Shown here: positions 48,558 to 56,979 of the stretch, in pieces
Layout: every line of letters begins with the position of its first letter
Position numbering within the stretch: the stretch's first letter is position 1
From: DASRDS01 sp035569435
GTDB taxonomy: Bacteria > Gemmatimonadota > Gemmatimonadetes > Gemmatimonadales > Gemmatimonadaceae
DNA length: 64,000 nt
Reading direction: 5' to 3'
NCBI GenBank assembly: GCA_035569435.1
Contig: DATMNB010000195.1
Coordinates: forward strand, 5,243 to 69,242
Notes under the pieces: model-generated
The model's input: only the letters and a program-made list of their open reading frames with translations
Told to the model about the DNA's origin: nothing
Databases searched by the model: none
Program-made: the position numbers and the translations under genes

Positions 48558-51500
48558 TGCGCGGCCCACGCTTCGAGCAGCTCGGTCTTGGTGCGCAGGC
48601 CCAGCACGGGGAGCGCGTGGTTGCAGACGTAGCTCGCCCCCGCGTGCCGATTCTCCCACATCGCCTGGTGGGCGCCGGGCATGTCGTGCCAGGCGACGAC
48701 CACGGGCTCGGTGACGTCGAGCAGGCCCGCGTCGACCATCTGGTTCATGCGCACGACTTCGTAGGCGTTGGAGAGGTGCGTGCCGAGGATCGTCGCCGTT
48801 GGCATGAAGATCCGGCGCTGGCGCATCCAGACCTGCGGCGCGTGGAAGGCGTAGCGGCGGCCGCCCATGTCCTCGACGTAGACGACGCGGCCTGTGAACG
48901 GTTTGACGAGCGAGGTTGATGCGCCGAGGGCGTCGTGGCCGGCGCGTTCAACGATGAGGTCGGGGTAGCCGCGCGGGTTGTCCGGGGACCGGAGGAGTTT
49001 GCCGATCGCGGCGCCCAGCGGCTTCATCGTGCGGTCCTGGAAGGCGCGGACGGCCTCGCGGTGGGCGTCGGTGTCGGTCTTGGGGTCGGGGAGCGGGGGC
49101 ATCGTCGACGGCCAGTCAAAGTCGTCGCCCTCGCGGCGGTGGAGTCCCGCGAGGGACACGACGCCGCGGACGGCCTCGCCAAAGCCCAGGGATTGGACGA
49201 ACTCGCGTTGGGCGTCGGTGTAGGTGACGACGACGATGCGGGCGTGTGCTGCGCGGGCGGCCTCGATGCATTCCAGGCCGACGAGGTCGACGAGCGACGA
49301 CTCCGTGGTCGCGGTGCCGTAGTAGATGAGGACGGCCTCGTTGGGCTGGAGGCCCGCGCGTCGCAACATTGTCGCTGGCGGTACCGTTCCAGGCTTGCCC
49401 ACGAAGGTGAAGTAGTACCCCGACGTCGCACCGTAGAACGTGAGCGTGCCCCCGAGTTCCAGCAGCTGGAACGAACGTGGGAACGCGGTCTCGCCCGCGT
49501 GCGACACGACGTAGTCAGCGAGTCTTCCCCCATTTCTGGCCCGGAACTCATCGGCCAATACCGTACCAGCCCCCTCCCAGTTTGCGGCATCATCAAGGGG
49601 TACAGCGCGAAACACATTCGCAAAGCGCGGGTCCCGCCGGTTGATCGCCGCACTCGCGCCTTGCGACTCGATGAAGGCCGCGCGCTCCGCCGACGAAACG
49701 AGGCCGACGACCGAGAGACCGGCGCGGGCCGCGCTCTTCACGGCTTCGAGCCCGGTCCCGGTGGCCGCGCCTTCGACAAACACGGTCTTGCCGGGCTCAA
49801 TGGCGAGCGTGGTGAACAACGCCCGCACGACGGTCCCCAGGTTCAGGACGTAGGAGCCCGCGGCTTCCAGCGTGAGATCTTGCGGGATCGGAAAGAGCTG
49901 CGGCCCCTGGACCTTCACGAACTGCTGATGCGACCCGTCGGGCGTCTCGTAACCCTGGATGTGAAAATCAGCGAACATCGGGTCGCGGGCGGCGAGCGGT
50001 GAGAGCACGTCGCTCTGCCCCGAGTAGATCGTCACCAGATCGCCGACACGAAGCCGCCCCTCGGCTTTGACCTCCGACCCGAGTGCGGCGATGAGACCAA
50101 CCCCGCCCGAGCCCGTGACGTGCGCGTCGGCGTCATGGACATCGAACTGCGACACCGGGATCCCCGTGATCGCCCAGATGTCGTTGTAGTTGACCTCCGA
50201 CGCCAACACGTACACGAGCGCCTCGTTTGGCCCGGGCAACTCCACCGGGAGCACCACCTGGCGCTCGGCCACCGCGGGGTCGCCGTGCCGTGGCGCACCC
50301 GTCTCGGGATCGCGCACCGCCGCAAACGCGTACTGATAGCGTGGGATCGGCGTGTGGCCCGGGAAGAATGGCGACCCGATCGGTAGCATGTCGTCTGCCA
50401 CGACGGCGCGGCGGGTCGGCAGCGGCGCGCTCCGCTTGTCGAGAAACGCCCGGATGCCGGCCTTCCCCTCCTCGGGATCGACGACGGCACGCGCGAAGAG
50501 CTCGGCTTCGTGCCGGAGCCCGGCATCGAGTCCATGCGTCAGCCCAAACTGTACGGCATCGAGCGCCCGCTCGACGGCCAACGACCGACCCGCGTACGCC
50601 GCCTGGCGAATGAGGCGCTCGATCTCAGGGTCATCCAGGACGGCGTGCAGTGTCGCGTTGCTCGGGGTTTGCCAGGTCGCGACCTGTTCGCGGCGGCGGG
50701 CCAGTGCCTCGACCAGGGCGCCAGTGCCATCGACGACAAACTGCCGCGCGAGCATCGACGCAACGCTCACCACGTCGTCGCTGTGCTCGGCCAACCGATC
50801 GATCACGCCGAGGGCGTGCGCGTCGGGCGCGGTGACCGTGCGTCCGCCGATGATGATCTCCACCGCGTGTCGGAGCCCCGCGACGCCCAGCTGGTCGCTG
50901 AGGAGCCGCGGGAGGCGCTGCGTGCCCCCATAGCCCGGGAGGAGCCGAAGCCGAATCTCCGGTTGGCCAAAGAGAGCCGTTGGCTCGGCGACCCGATAGT
51001 GACAGGCCAACGCGAACTCCAATCCCCCGCCCAGCGCCACGCCGTTGATCGCCGCGATCCACGGCTTGGCGCTGCGCTCGATCTTGCGGAACGCCAGATG
51101 GGCGTTGTTGGGCAACGGGAGCGCTTCCTCGAGCGTGGTCGCCTCATCGAGCAACTGGCGGATGTCGGCGCCAGCGACGAACGATGACGTGCCATCGCCG
51201 GTCACGATCACCGCCCGCACGTCATCGCGGCGACTCAGGTGCTCGACGACGGTATTGAGCTCGTCGAGCGCCCGCTCGTTGAGGGCGTTGACGGGAGGGT
51301 TCGTCACCGTGACCGTCGCCACGCGTACGTTGGGCGTCACGACATTGTACTGCACGCGAAAGTACCGGTAACTCTGGAGCAGCCGTTGCTCCTCACTCAC
51401 GCGTTGTCGCGCGCGCCAGCTCTCGATCGCGACGCGGAGCTCCGTCAGACTCTCGGGGTTCTTGAGCGTCGTGGCATCGCCGACCGGCTGGTCTTCGACG

Positions 51501-53845
51501 AGCGCGCGGACCATGCGGCGCATGTACTTGCCGCTCCGCGTCTCGGGAAACTGCGAGACCTCGATAAAGTCCGACGGCACGGCCACGGCGCCTTTCTCCT
51601 GTCGCACCAACTCGGCGAGCCGGCGCCGATCCTCCACGGTCAGGCGTCGCGACGTTTTCACGAACGCGATGGGCGTCAATCCCTTCTCGCGGTGCGGCGC
51701 GCCGACGACCACGACATTGCCGACCGGCGAGTCGGGATTGACCTGCTTGTCCCGCAGGATCGCGCCTTCAATCTCTTCGGTCCCCATGCGATGGCCGGAG
51801 ACGTTGATCACGTCGTCACTCCGGCCGTGGAGGCTAAAGCTGCCGTCCTCGTACTGGACGGCGAAATCGCCCTGCGTGTAGACCAATGCGCCCGGCCACC
51901 GTTGCCAGTACGTCTTGGCGTACCGCGCGTCATCGCCCCAGATGGTCCGCGCAAGGTACGGGTAGGGCGCCAGGATGACGATCTCGCCTTTTTCCCCCGG
52001 CGCCGCCGACCGGCCCTCGGCATTCCACACGTCGCCGATCACCCACGGCAGCGGGTACGTGTGCCCATCCGCCCGCAGCGGGAAATCGGCATTCCCATAG
52101 AAGTGCGTCCAGGCGATCCCGCCGTGCTCGGTGGCCCAGTAGGAGTTGGTATACTGGGGCGTCACCAACTCCATGCCATACTGCTGCACCGCCGGCGACA
52201 CCGGCTCGGCGCAGAACGTCGCCACGCGCAGCGACGAGAGATCGTACTGTCGCACGTCGAGCTCATTCTGGGCGTCCTGCATGACCGTCTTGAGAAAGGT
52301 CACGCCGGCCTTGAAGATCGTCACGCCGTAGCGCTCGATGATTGAGGCGAACCGCCCGGCCGAGGGGAAGACGGGCGCGCACTCGGCGATGACCGTCGTG
52401 ACGCGCGTGGTGAGTGCCGCCGAGATCATGTAGCTCTGCCCGGTAATCCACCCCGGGTCGGCGATCACGTACATCACGTCGCCGGGATGGGCATCGAAGG
52501 CCACGCGCATGGTGTGGGCGATGCCGGCGACCCACCCGCCGTGGACGTGCACGACACCCTTGGGTTTCCCCGTCGAACCGGACGTGTAGATGAAGAACAG
52601 CGGACACTCGGCGTCGACGGGCACCGGGCGCGACGTCGCCCAGATTGCCGCCACGAACTCGCGGTCGGGGAGCGCCAGGAGCTCGGCTTCGGTCACCACG
52701 TGCACGCCCGCTGCCTGCGCGCGAGACAGCAGGGTCGCGGCCGCCTGCTCGGTCAACTCGTGGCTCCAGCGATCGCGCTCCGGCCGCCAGAGCAACTCGG
52801 GCTGCGCGGTGTGCCGCACGACGACTACTGCCTCGACGCGCGGCGGCGACTCGACGAGGGCCTGGGCGACCGCCGTGCGGATGCGACTCGCGTGCGCCGC
52901 GTCGAGGCCCATCTCGTCGAGCGCGCGGCCGATGCCGCGCATGACGTCACGGCGTTCCAGGGTGATCTCATCGGCCACGGCCGCGCGCGCCGAAGCGACG
53001 AGTCGCTCCGCATCGACATCGAGCGCCAGTAACCGATCGCGGACCAGCGCGAGCGCCGTCTCGACGGGCACGTAGTTGTCGAGCGCCGGGTCGGTGTACG
53101 CCTCCTTGAACGGCACGATCTGCGCGTTCCGATACCCGCCGTCCGCCGTAATGATCACGCGCGCGCCGGCGTCGTGGATCCGGTCGCTCAGCGTCTTGTC
53201 CGAGAACCCGCCAAAGACGGGCGTGTAGACGATACCGAGTCGCTTGGCGGCCTCGGTATAGTAGATCTGCTCCGGGATGTTGGGCATGTTGAGCGCGATC
53301 CGGTCGCCGCGCCGGAGCCCGAGCGATTCGAGGGCCAGGGCCGCCTTGGCTGTCTCCCAGAGGAGCTGCTTGCGCGTGACGGGATACGCCTCGACCGGCC
53401 CACCGCGGCCGCCGTCCTGCGACTGGTCCCAGCGATCGCCCTCGACCAGGAGGGCCGTCTCATCGCCGTGGCCGGCGAGCACGTGCCGGTCGACCTCGTT
53501 GAAGGCCGCGTTGGTCAGGGCACCGCTGAACCACCGATAGAACGGCGCGTCGTCGGCGTCGAACGCCCGCGTCCACGGCGTGTGATCGGCGCCGTACGGC
53601 GCGCGCACCGGCGCGCCGGTGCGCGCATCGTATCCGGTCCACGCCTGCGCGGCATCGTCCCACGTGATCCAGGCGCCCAACGTCGGATCAAACCAGTGGA
53701 TCTCACGCGCGGCGATCCTGCCGTGAAACGCGCCCGGATCTTGGGCACACGCAGCTCGTGCCCTCTCCCAGTCCGCGCGCGTGCGGATCGGGTTGACGCT
53801 CGGCTTGACGGGGTGGGTGGGGCGCGCCGACGCTCGTGTCGCCAT
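48554..53845 (-). CDS. pcs: propionyl-CoA synthase, trifunctional
   Basis: 1763 aa, one of the largest enzymes of carbon metabolism, converting 3-hydroxypropionate to propionyl-CoA. Domain 1 (~1-800), CoA ligase: YTSGSTGKPKGVVHVHGG (~420), HRMGTEEIEGAILRD, and the adenylation Lys in ETRSGKYMRRMV (~770). Domain 2 (~840-1100), enoyl-CoA hydratase: SFVAGADIRQLLDE, GVALGGGLEFALACHYRV, LLPGYGGTQRLPRL. Domain 3 (~1145-1763), NADPH acrylyl-CoA reductase of the MDR family: INDIW-like VNYNDIWAITGIPVS, GAATGTGLEAVKSAA (~1355), VSHAGETAFPRSFQLL. The PCS-specific start AFYRWFSGALTNAAFNEVDRH type sequence is present. Fusion of the three sites is thought to contain reactive acrylyl-CoA. Own -10 box overlaps the barstar stop. 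Confidence 0.96.
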   Translation of the reverse strand: MATRASARPTHPVKPSVNPIRTRADWERARAACAQDPGAFHGRIAAREIHWFDPTLGAWITWDDAAQAWTGYDARTGAPVRAPYGADHTPWTRAFDADDAPFYRWFSGALTNAAFNEVDRHVLAGHGDETALLVEGDRWDQSQDGGRGGPVEAYPVTRKQLLWETAKAALALESLGLRRGDRIALNMPNIPEQIYYTEAAKRLGIVYTPVFGGFSDKTLSDRIHDAGARVIITADGGYRNAQIVPFKEAYTDPALDNYVPVETALALVRDRLLALDVDAERLVASARAAVADEITLERRDVMRGIGRALDEMGLDAAHASRIRTAVAQALVESPPRVEAVVVVRHTAQPELLWRPERDRWSHELTEQAAATLLSRAQAAGVHVVTEAELLALPDREFVAAIWATSRPVPVDAECPLFFIYTSGSTGKPKGVVHVHGGWVAGIAHTMRVAFDAHPGDVMYVIADPGWITGQSYMISAALTTRVTTVIAECAPVFPSAGRFASIIERYGVTIFKAGVTFLKTVMQDAQNELDVRQYDLSSLRVATFCAEPVSPAVQQYGMELVTPQYTNSYWATEHGGIAWTHFYGNADFPLRADGHTYPLPWVIGDVWNAEGRSAAPGEKGEIVILAPYPYLARTIWGDDARYAKTYWQRWPGALVYTQGDFAVQYEDGSFSLHGRSDDVINVSGHRMGTEEIEGAILRDKQVNPDSPVGNVVVVGAPHREKGLTPIAFVKTSRRLTVEDRRRLAELVRQEKGAVAVPSDFIEVSQFPETRSGKYMRRMVRALVEDQPVGDATTLKNPESLTELRVAIESWRARQRVSEEQRLLQSYRYFRVQYNVVTPNVRVATVTVTNPPVNALNERALDELNTVVEHLSRRDDVRAVIVTGDGTSSFVAGADIRQLLDEATTLEEALPLPNNAHLAFRKIERSAKPWIAAINGVALGGGLEFALACHYRVAEPTALFGQPEIRLRLLPGYGGTQRLPRLLSDQLGVAGLRHAVEIIIGGRTVTAPDAHALGVIDRLAEHSDDVVSVASMLARQFVVDGTGALVEALARRREQVATWQTPSNATLHAVLDDPEIERLIRQAAYAGRSLAVERALDAVQFGLTHGLDAGLRHEAELFARAVVDPEEGKAGIRAFLDKRSAPLPTRRAVVADDMLPIGSPFFPGHTPIPRYQYAFAAVRDPETGAPRHGDPAVAERQVVLPVELPGPNEALVYVLASEVNYNDIWAITGIPVSQFDVHDADAHVTGSGGVGLIAALGSEVKAEGRLRVGDLVTIYSGQSDVLSPLAARDPMFADFHIQGYETPDGSHQQFVKVQGPQLFPIPQDLTLEAAGSYVLNLGTVVRALFTTLAIEPGKTVFVEGAATGTGLEAVKSAARAGLSVVGLVSSAERAAFIESQGASAAINRRDPRFANVFRAVPLDDAANWEGAGTVLADEFRARNGGRLADYVVSHAGETAFPRSFQLLELGGTLTFYGATSGYYFTFVGKPGTVPPATMLRRAGLQPNEAVLIYYGTATTESSLVDLVGLECIEAARAAHARIVVVTYTDAQREFVQSLGFGEAVRGVVSLAGLHRREGDDFDWPSTMPPLPDPKTDTDAHREAVRAFQDRTMKPLGAAIGKLLRSPDNPRGYPDLIVERAGHDALGASTSLVKPFTGRVVYVEDMGGRRYAFHAPQVWMRQRRIFMPTATILGTHLSNAYEVVRMNQMVDAGLLDVTEPVVVAWHDMPGAHQAMWENRHAGASYVCNHALPVLGLRTKTELLEAWAAQ

Positions 53846-53851
53846 TTAGAA

Positions 53852-53857
53852 ATACTA
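53852..53857 (-). promoter_or_regulatory. putative -10 box of the pcs-mcr operon
   Basis: TAGTAT on the minus strand, six bases before the pcs ATG at 53845, giving a leaderless mRNA. Its first three bases are the barstar stop codon (TAG, 53855-53857). No good -35 element is visible inside the barstar gene. Confidence 0.5.
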
Positions 53858-54346
53858 CGCGATGGCGCGTTCGTCGTATGGGGCCTTGGCCGCGCCCAGC
53901 CGCTGGCGCAACCGCGCGGCGTCGTCCGGCGTCGCGTGCATGACGATGGAGAACCCGCGCGCCGGCCGGTCCCAGGGCTCACCGTCGGTGACCGGCGTCG
54001 TCCATGTCCGGCGCGCGTTGGCCAGGAGCTCGATCCAGGCCGCGAAGGCCGGCTCGCTCGCCGGCGTCGAGAGCACGTGCGCGGCATCCTGGATCACGAG
54101 GACATACCGGTTGGCCGGCAGCCACTCGAGATCGGTCAGGCACTCGTCGAGGGCCGCCAGGTTCTCACCGAAGTAGTACGGGAACTGGAGCGCCGCCGCG
54201 ATCTCGTCATAGAAGCCGGGCGGCTCGGTCATCTTGCGGCCGCGCAGCACGCGGACGGCGGCTTCGACGTCCTCGCGCGCGGTCGCCCAGGCCCAGTCGG
54301 TGAGCGTCGATGCGTCGGAAATCACCAGCGTGAACGGCGCGGTCAT
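53855..54346 (-). CDS. barstar-family ribonuclease inhibitor
   Basis: 163 aa, cytoplasmic. Barstar core from about residue 30: an acidic helix (EIAAALQFPYYFGENLAALD) followed by ECLTDLEWLPANRYVLVIQD, the pattern of barstar in which the helix plugs the RNase active site. Flanked by an N-terminal extension and a C-terminal segment (ARGFSIVMHATPDDAARLRQ). Longer than Bacillus barstar (~90 aa), as is common in GC-rich bacteria. ATG at 54346 overlaps the barnase stop, so inhibitor and toxin are made together. Confidence 0.88.
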   Translation of the reverse strand: MTAPFTLVISDASTLTDWAWATAREDVEAAVRVLRGRKMTEPPGFYDEIAAALQFPYYFGENLAALDECLTDLEWLPANRYVLVIQDAAHVLSTPASEPAFAAWIELLANARRTWTTPVTDGEPWDRPARGFSIVMHATPDDAARLRQRLGAAKAPYDERAIA

Positions 54347-54708
54347 GGTGGGGTGTCAGGGGTCATGCGGATGAACGTCCGATAGTGGTCGGGCGTGAAG
54401 TAGGCGCTGCCGTCGGTGCCGGTGATCAACCGCTCGGCGCCGCGATTGACGCCGCGCACCCATGGGTGCACGTCCCATTCCTGGTAGCGGATCGGGGAGC
54501 CGTCGGCCGCCACGCGCGGGAGCGTGGCACCGCCGTCTCGTCCATCGTCGAAGAACCGTGTGCCGCCCCGATAGCCCGCTGGGGCGCGGCCGGTCTGCCG
54601 GATGGCGGTGAGCGTCGATCGCGCGTAGTCGGGCACTGCCGTCGTGGTATGATCGGCGGCAATGCAGGCCGTCATCAGGCCAAACAGCAGGAGCGCGCGC
54701 ATGATCAT
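54343..54708 (-). CDS. barnase-like secreted guanyl-specific ribonuclease
   Basis: 121 aa with a short signal sequence (MIMRALLLFGLMTACIAA; MTAC could be a weak lipobox). The mature part matches the barnase/RNase N1-T1 fold: RQTGRAPAGYRGGTRFFDDG, then YQEWDVHPWVRGVNRGAERL with the catalytic Glu and Arg, and TDGSAYFTPDHYRTFIRM with the catalytic His. All three catalytic residues are kept, so it should cleave RNA outside the cytoplasm. ATG at 54708 overlaps the alcohol-dehydrogenase stop (ATGA) and the stop overlaps the barstar start. Confidence 0.88.
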   Translation of the reverse strand: MIMRALLLFGLMTACIAADHTTTAVPDYARSTLTAIRQTGRAPAGYRGGTRFFDDGRDGGATLPRVAADGSPIRYQEWDVHPWVRGVNRGAERLITGTDGSAYFTPDHYRTFIRMTPDTPP

Positions 54709-55694
54709 CGAGACGGGATGAGCACCGCGGCCCCTGTGAGGCGACCGGAGCGGAGATCCGCCAACGCGCGGTTCGCGTGCGCGAGCGGGTACGTCGTGAT
54801 CCGCGTGCGCACCGGGACCGTGGGTGCGACGGAGAGAAACGCGCTCGCGTCCTGTCGCGTGAGGTTGGCGACCGAGCGCACGCTGCGTTCTTCCCACAGG
54901 ATGTCGTACGGAAAGGCTGGGATGTCACTCATGTGAATCCCGGCGCACACGACCGTGCCGCCGCGATCGACGGCCCGGAGCGCCGTCGGGACGAGCGCGC
55001 CGACGGGGGCGAAGATGATCGCGGCGTCGAGCGGTTCCGGCGGAGCACTATCGGACCCGCCCGCCCACTCGGCGCCGAGCGACAGGGCAAAGGCCTGCGC
55101 CGCATCATCGCCCGGGCGCGTGAACGCAAAGACGCGGCGGCCCTCGGCGACCGCGACCTGCGCGATCAGGTGCGCCGACGCGCCAAAGCCGTAGAGGCCG
55201 AGTCGGTGCGCGTGGCCCGCGGCTTGGAGCGAGCGAAAGCCGATGAGGCCGGCGCACAGGAGCGGCGTGGCCTCGGCGTCGGCGTAGCCGTCGGGGATGG
55301 CGACGCAGTACCGCTCGTCGGCGACCGTGCAGTCCGCGTAGCCTCCGTTCACATGGTAACCGGTGAATCGGGCGGCCGTGCACAGGTTCTCGCGGCCACT
55401 CTGACAATAGACGCAGGTCTGATCGGTCCAGGCCAGCCAGGGGACGCCGACGCGGGCGCCGATGTCGAACCGCGTCGCGTCGGGTCCGCGCGCCTCGACG
55501 CGTCCGACGATTTCGTGGCCGGGGATGAGCGGGAGTTTGGGGTCGTCCAACTCGCCGTCGACGATGTGCAGATCGGTGCGGCACACGCCACAGGCGGCGA
55601 CCCGGATCAGGAGCTGCCGGGGGCCGGGGATGGGGGTGGGCACTTCGGTAAACCGAAGCGCGTGCTTGGGCGCATCGAGCAGCATCGCATGCAC
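54705..55694 (-). CDS. zinc-dependent alcohol dehydrogenase family protein
   Basis: 329 aa MDR enzyme. Catalytic zinc site: GVCRTDLHIVDGELDD (Cys) and GHEIVGRVEARG (His-Glu). The structural zinc loop is altered but Cys-containing (DQTCVYCQSGRENLCTAARF), followed by GGYADCTVADERYC. The Rossmann motif reads LGLYGFGASAHLIAQVAVAE. Substrate not deducible; the class includes broad alcohol dehydrogenases. GTG start at 55694, six bases after a TAGATT box. Encoded first in the operon with the barnase and barstar genes by ATGA overlap, an unusual neighbour. Confidence 0.88.
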   Translation of the reverse strand: MHAMLLDAPKHALRFTEVPTPIPGPRQLLIRVAACGVCRTDLHIVDGELDDPKLPLIPGHEIVGRVEARGPDATRFDIGARVGVPWLAWTDQTCVYCQSGRENLCTAARFTGYHVNGGYADCTVADERYCVAIPDGYADAEATPLLCAGLIGFRSLQAAGHAHRLGLYGFGASAHLIAQVAVAEGRRVFAFTRPGDDAAQAFALSLGAEWAGGSDSAPPEPLDAAIIFAPVGALVPTALRAVDRGGTVVCAGIHMSDIPAFPYDILWEERSVRSVANLTRQDASAFLSVAPTVPVRTRITTYPLAHANRALADLRSGRLTGAAVLIPSR

Positions 55695-55700
55695 GAGCGC

Positions 55701-55706
55701 AATCTA
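55701..55706 (-). promoter_or_regulatory. putative -10 box for the alcohol dehydrogenase/barnase/barstar operon
   Basis: TAGATT on the minus strand, six bases before the GTG at 55694. A perfect inverted repeat begins two bases further upstream (55708), in the position of an operator. Confidence 0.5.
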
Positions 55707-55707
55707 G

Positions 55708-55781
55708 GAGCTCGACGAAGGTCGAGCTCTGTCCAACCGACTGGCTTTAGCAGGTGCTGATTTCAGCCACCTGCCAAAGCC
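55708..55781. repeat. two adjacent inverted repeats upstream of the alcohol dehydrogenase
   Basis: 55708-55729: GAGCTCGAC, loop GAAG, GTCGAGCTC (9 bp, perfect). 55743-55781: GGCTTTAGCAGGTGCTGA, loop TT, then TCAGCCACCTGCCAAAGCC, about 18 bp with one mismatch and one bulge. The longer one overlaps the 3' end of the ATPase gene. Neither is followed by a T-run. They may act as terminator, operator, or both. Confidence 0.55.
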
Positions 55782-56956
55782 CGTGGCGCGAGGCCGATGT
55801 CGGGGAGGGCGTGGCGCTCGACCCACCGGCGAAAGTAGGGGTCGTCGAAGGTCATGCCCTCGGCGAGAATCTCATCCTCGACCAAGCGACGCGCCGTCGC
55901 GTACACCGTGCTCTTGGGGCCGAGCCCGTATCGCGCGATCGTGTCGGCGGCCGTGAGCTCGGCGCCGGGCTGCGCGGCGACTGCGCGGAGCACGCGTTGG
56001 GCAGGATGCGAGAGCGAGGTCCAGAGCTTCGCGAGCAGTGCGCCCTGCTCTGTCACGAGGCGATCGAACGACCGGCGAACGCCGTCGGGTTCGGTGGCCA
56101 CTTCGCCCTCGGCGTCGGCCGCGTCCCAGACGGCGCGGGCAAGCTGGACAATGTCGCGCGTGCGCGGGCCGGCGAGCGAGACGACAATCGTAGTGCCGGC
56201 GGGGTCGAATGGAACGCCGGTGTCGTCGGCGCGCGCAGCGATCCAGTCGGCCATGACGGTCGGGTCGATGGGCGCGAAGTGCATCGTGTCGGCGAGCTTC
56301 CAGAACGCGCGGTCTTTGCTGGCGATCATCTGCTCGATGAGGGATCGGGCCGAGCCCGCCATGACGTAGGCGATCGCGCGGTGCCGTTGCATCGCGCCGC
56401 GGAGCGCCCACTCGGCGTCGGTGCCGCCCCAGTCGTGGATGCGTTGGAACTCGTCGAGGCCGACGCCGAGTGCGGCGTGTCGACGGTCGAGCTCCGCCTC
56501 GATGGCGTCGAGGACGTCGGGGACGAGGCGGTGGGGCTCGGGCGGGTCGGCGTTGACGCCGCCAAAGTCGAGGCCCACTTGGGGCAAGCCGCCGTCGGTT
56601 GGGAGCGAAAGGGTGAGGTTGAGTCGGAGGCGTTGGGCGATGCCGCGGAGCGCGTCACGCCATGGGGTGCCGATCTCGGCGTGGACGGCGGAGAGAATCC
56701 GGTTGGCTGCATCAGCCGGGCCCGAGGCGGTGGAGAGATCGACGATCGCGACCGGGTGGCCGGTTTCCCGTACACGCGCGGCCGCGCACTCGAGCGTGGC
56801 CGATTTGCCGAGCCGGCGATCGCCGTAGACGATCAGTTTTCCGCCCGGTTCGGTCAGGGCGCGGGCGATCCGGTCGAGTTCCTCGACCCGGTCGGCCATC
56901 TCGCCAGGGCGGGGTAAGACCCCTATCGTGAAGGGGTTAGTGGGATCACGTTTCAT
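55763..56956 (-). CDS. P-loop ATPase of the archaeal-ATPase/STAND-like type with winged helix
   Basis: 397 aa from the ATG at 56956; upstream open frame is not coding. ORC/STAND-related ATPase: Walker A LIVYGDRRLGKSATLE (~45), Walker B-like ALGVGLDEFQRI (~165), sensor region AIAYVMAGSARSLI (~195), and QMIASKDRAFWKLADTMHFA. A C-terminal winged helix follows (LSHPAQRVLRAVAAQPGAEL, YGLGPKSTVYATARRLVEDE). Members of this ATPase_2 group are found in archaea and bacteria with unknown, sometimes defence- or DNA-related, roles. A perfect palindrome covers its start region and probable promoter, so autoregulation is possible. Confidence 0.8.
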   Translation of the reverse strand: MKRDPTNPFTIGVLPRPGEMADRVEELDRIARALTEPGGKLIVYGDRRLGKSATLECAAARVRETGHPVAIVDLSTASGPADAANRILSAVHAEIGTPWRDALRGIAQRLRLNLTLSLPTDGGLPQVGLDFGGVNADPPEPHRLVPDVLDAIEAELDRRHAALGVGLDEFQRIHDWGGTDAEWALRGAMQRHRAIAYVMAGSARSLIEQMIASKDRAFWKLADTMHFAPIDPTVMADWIAARADDTGVPFDPAGTTIVVSLAGPRTRDIVQLARAVWDAADAEGEVATEPDGVRRSFDRLVTEQGALLAKLWTSLSHPAQRVLRAVAAQPGAELTAADTIARYGLGPKSTVYATARRLVEDEILAEGMTFDDPYFRRWVERHALPDIGLAPRALAGG

Positions 56957-56975
56957 GGTCCATAATATATGGACC
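56957..56975. promoter_or_regulatory. perfect palindrome over the ATPase promoter
   Basis: GGTCCATAATATATGGACC: 8-bp perfect arms around ATA, directly abutting the ATPase ATG at 56956. It contains a minus-strand TATATT (56964-56969) seven bases before the ATG, so binding of a dimeric protein would block this leaderless promoter. Confidence 0.6.
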
Positions 56976-56979
56976 CGAC

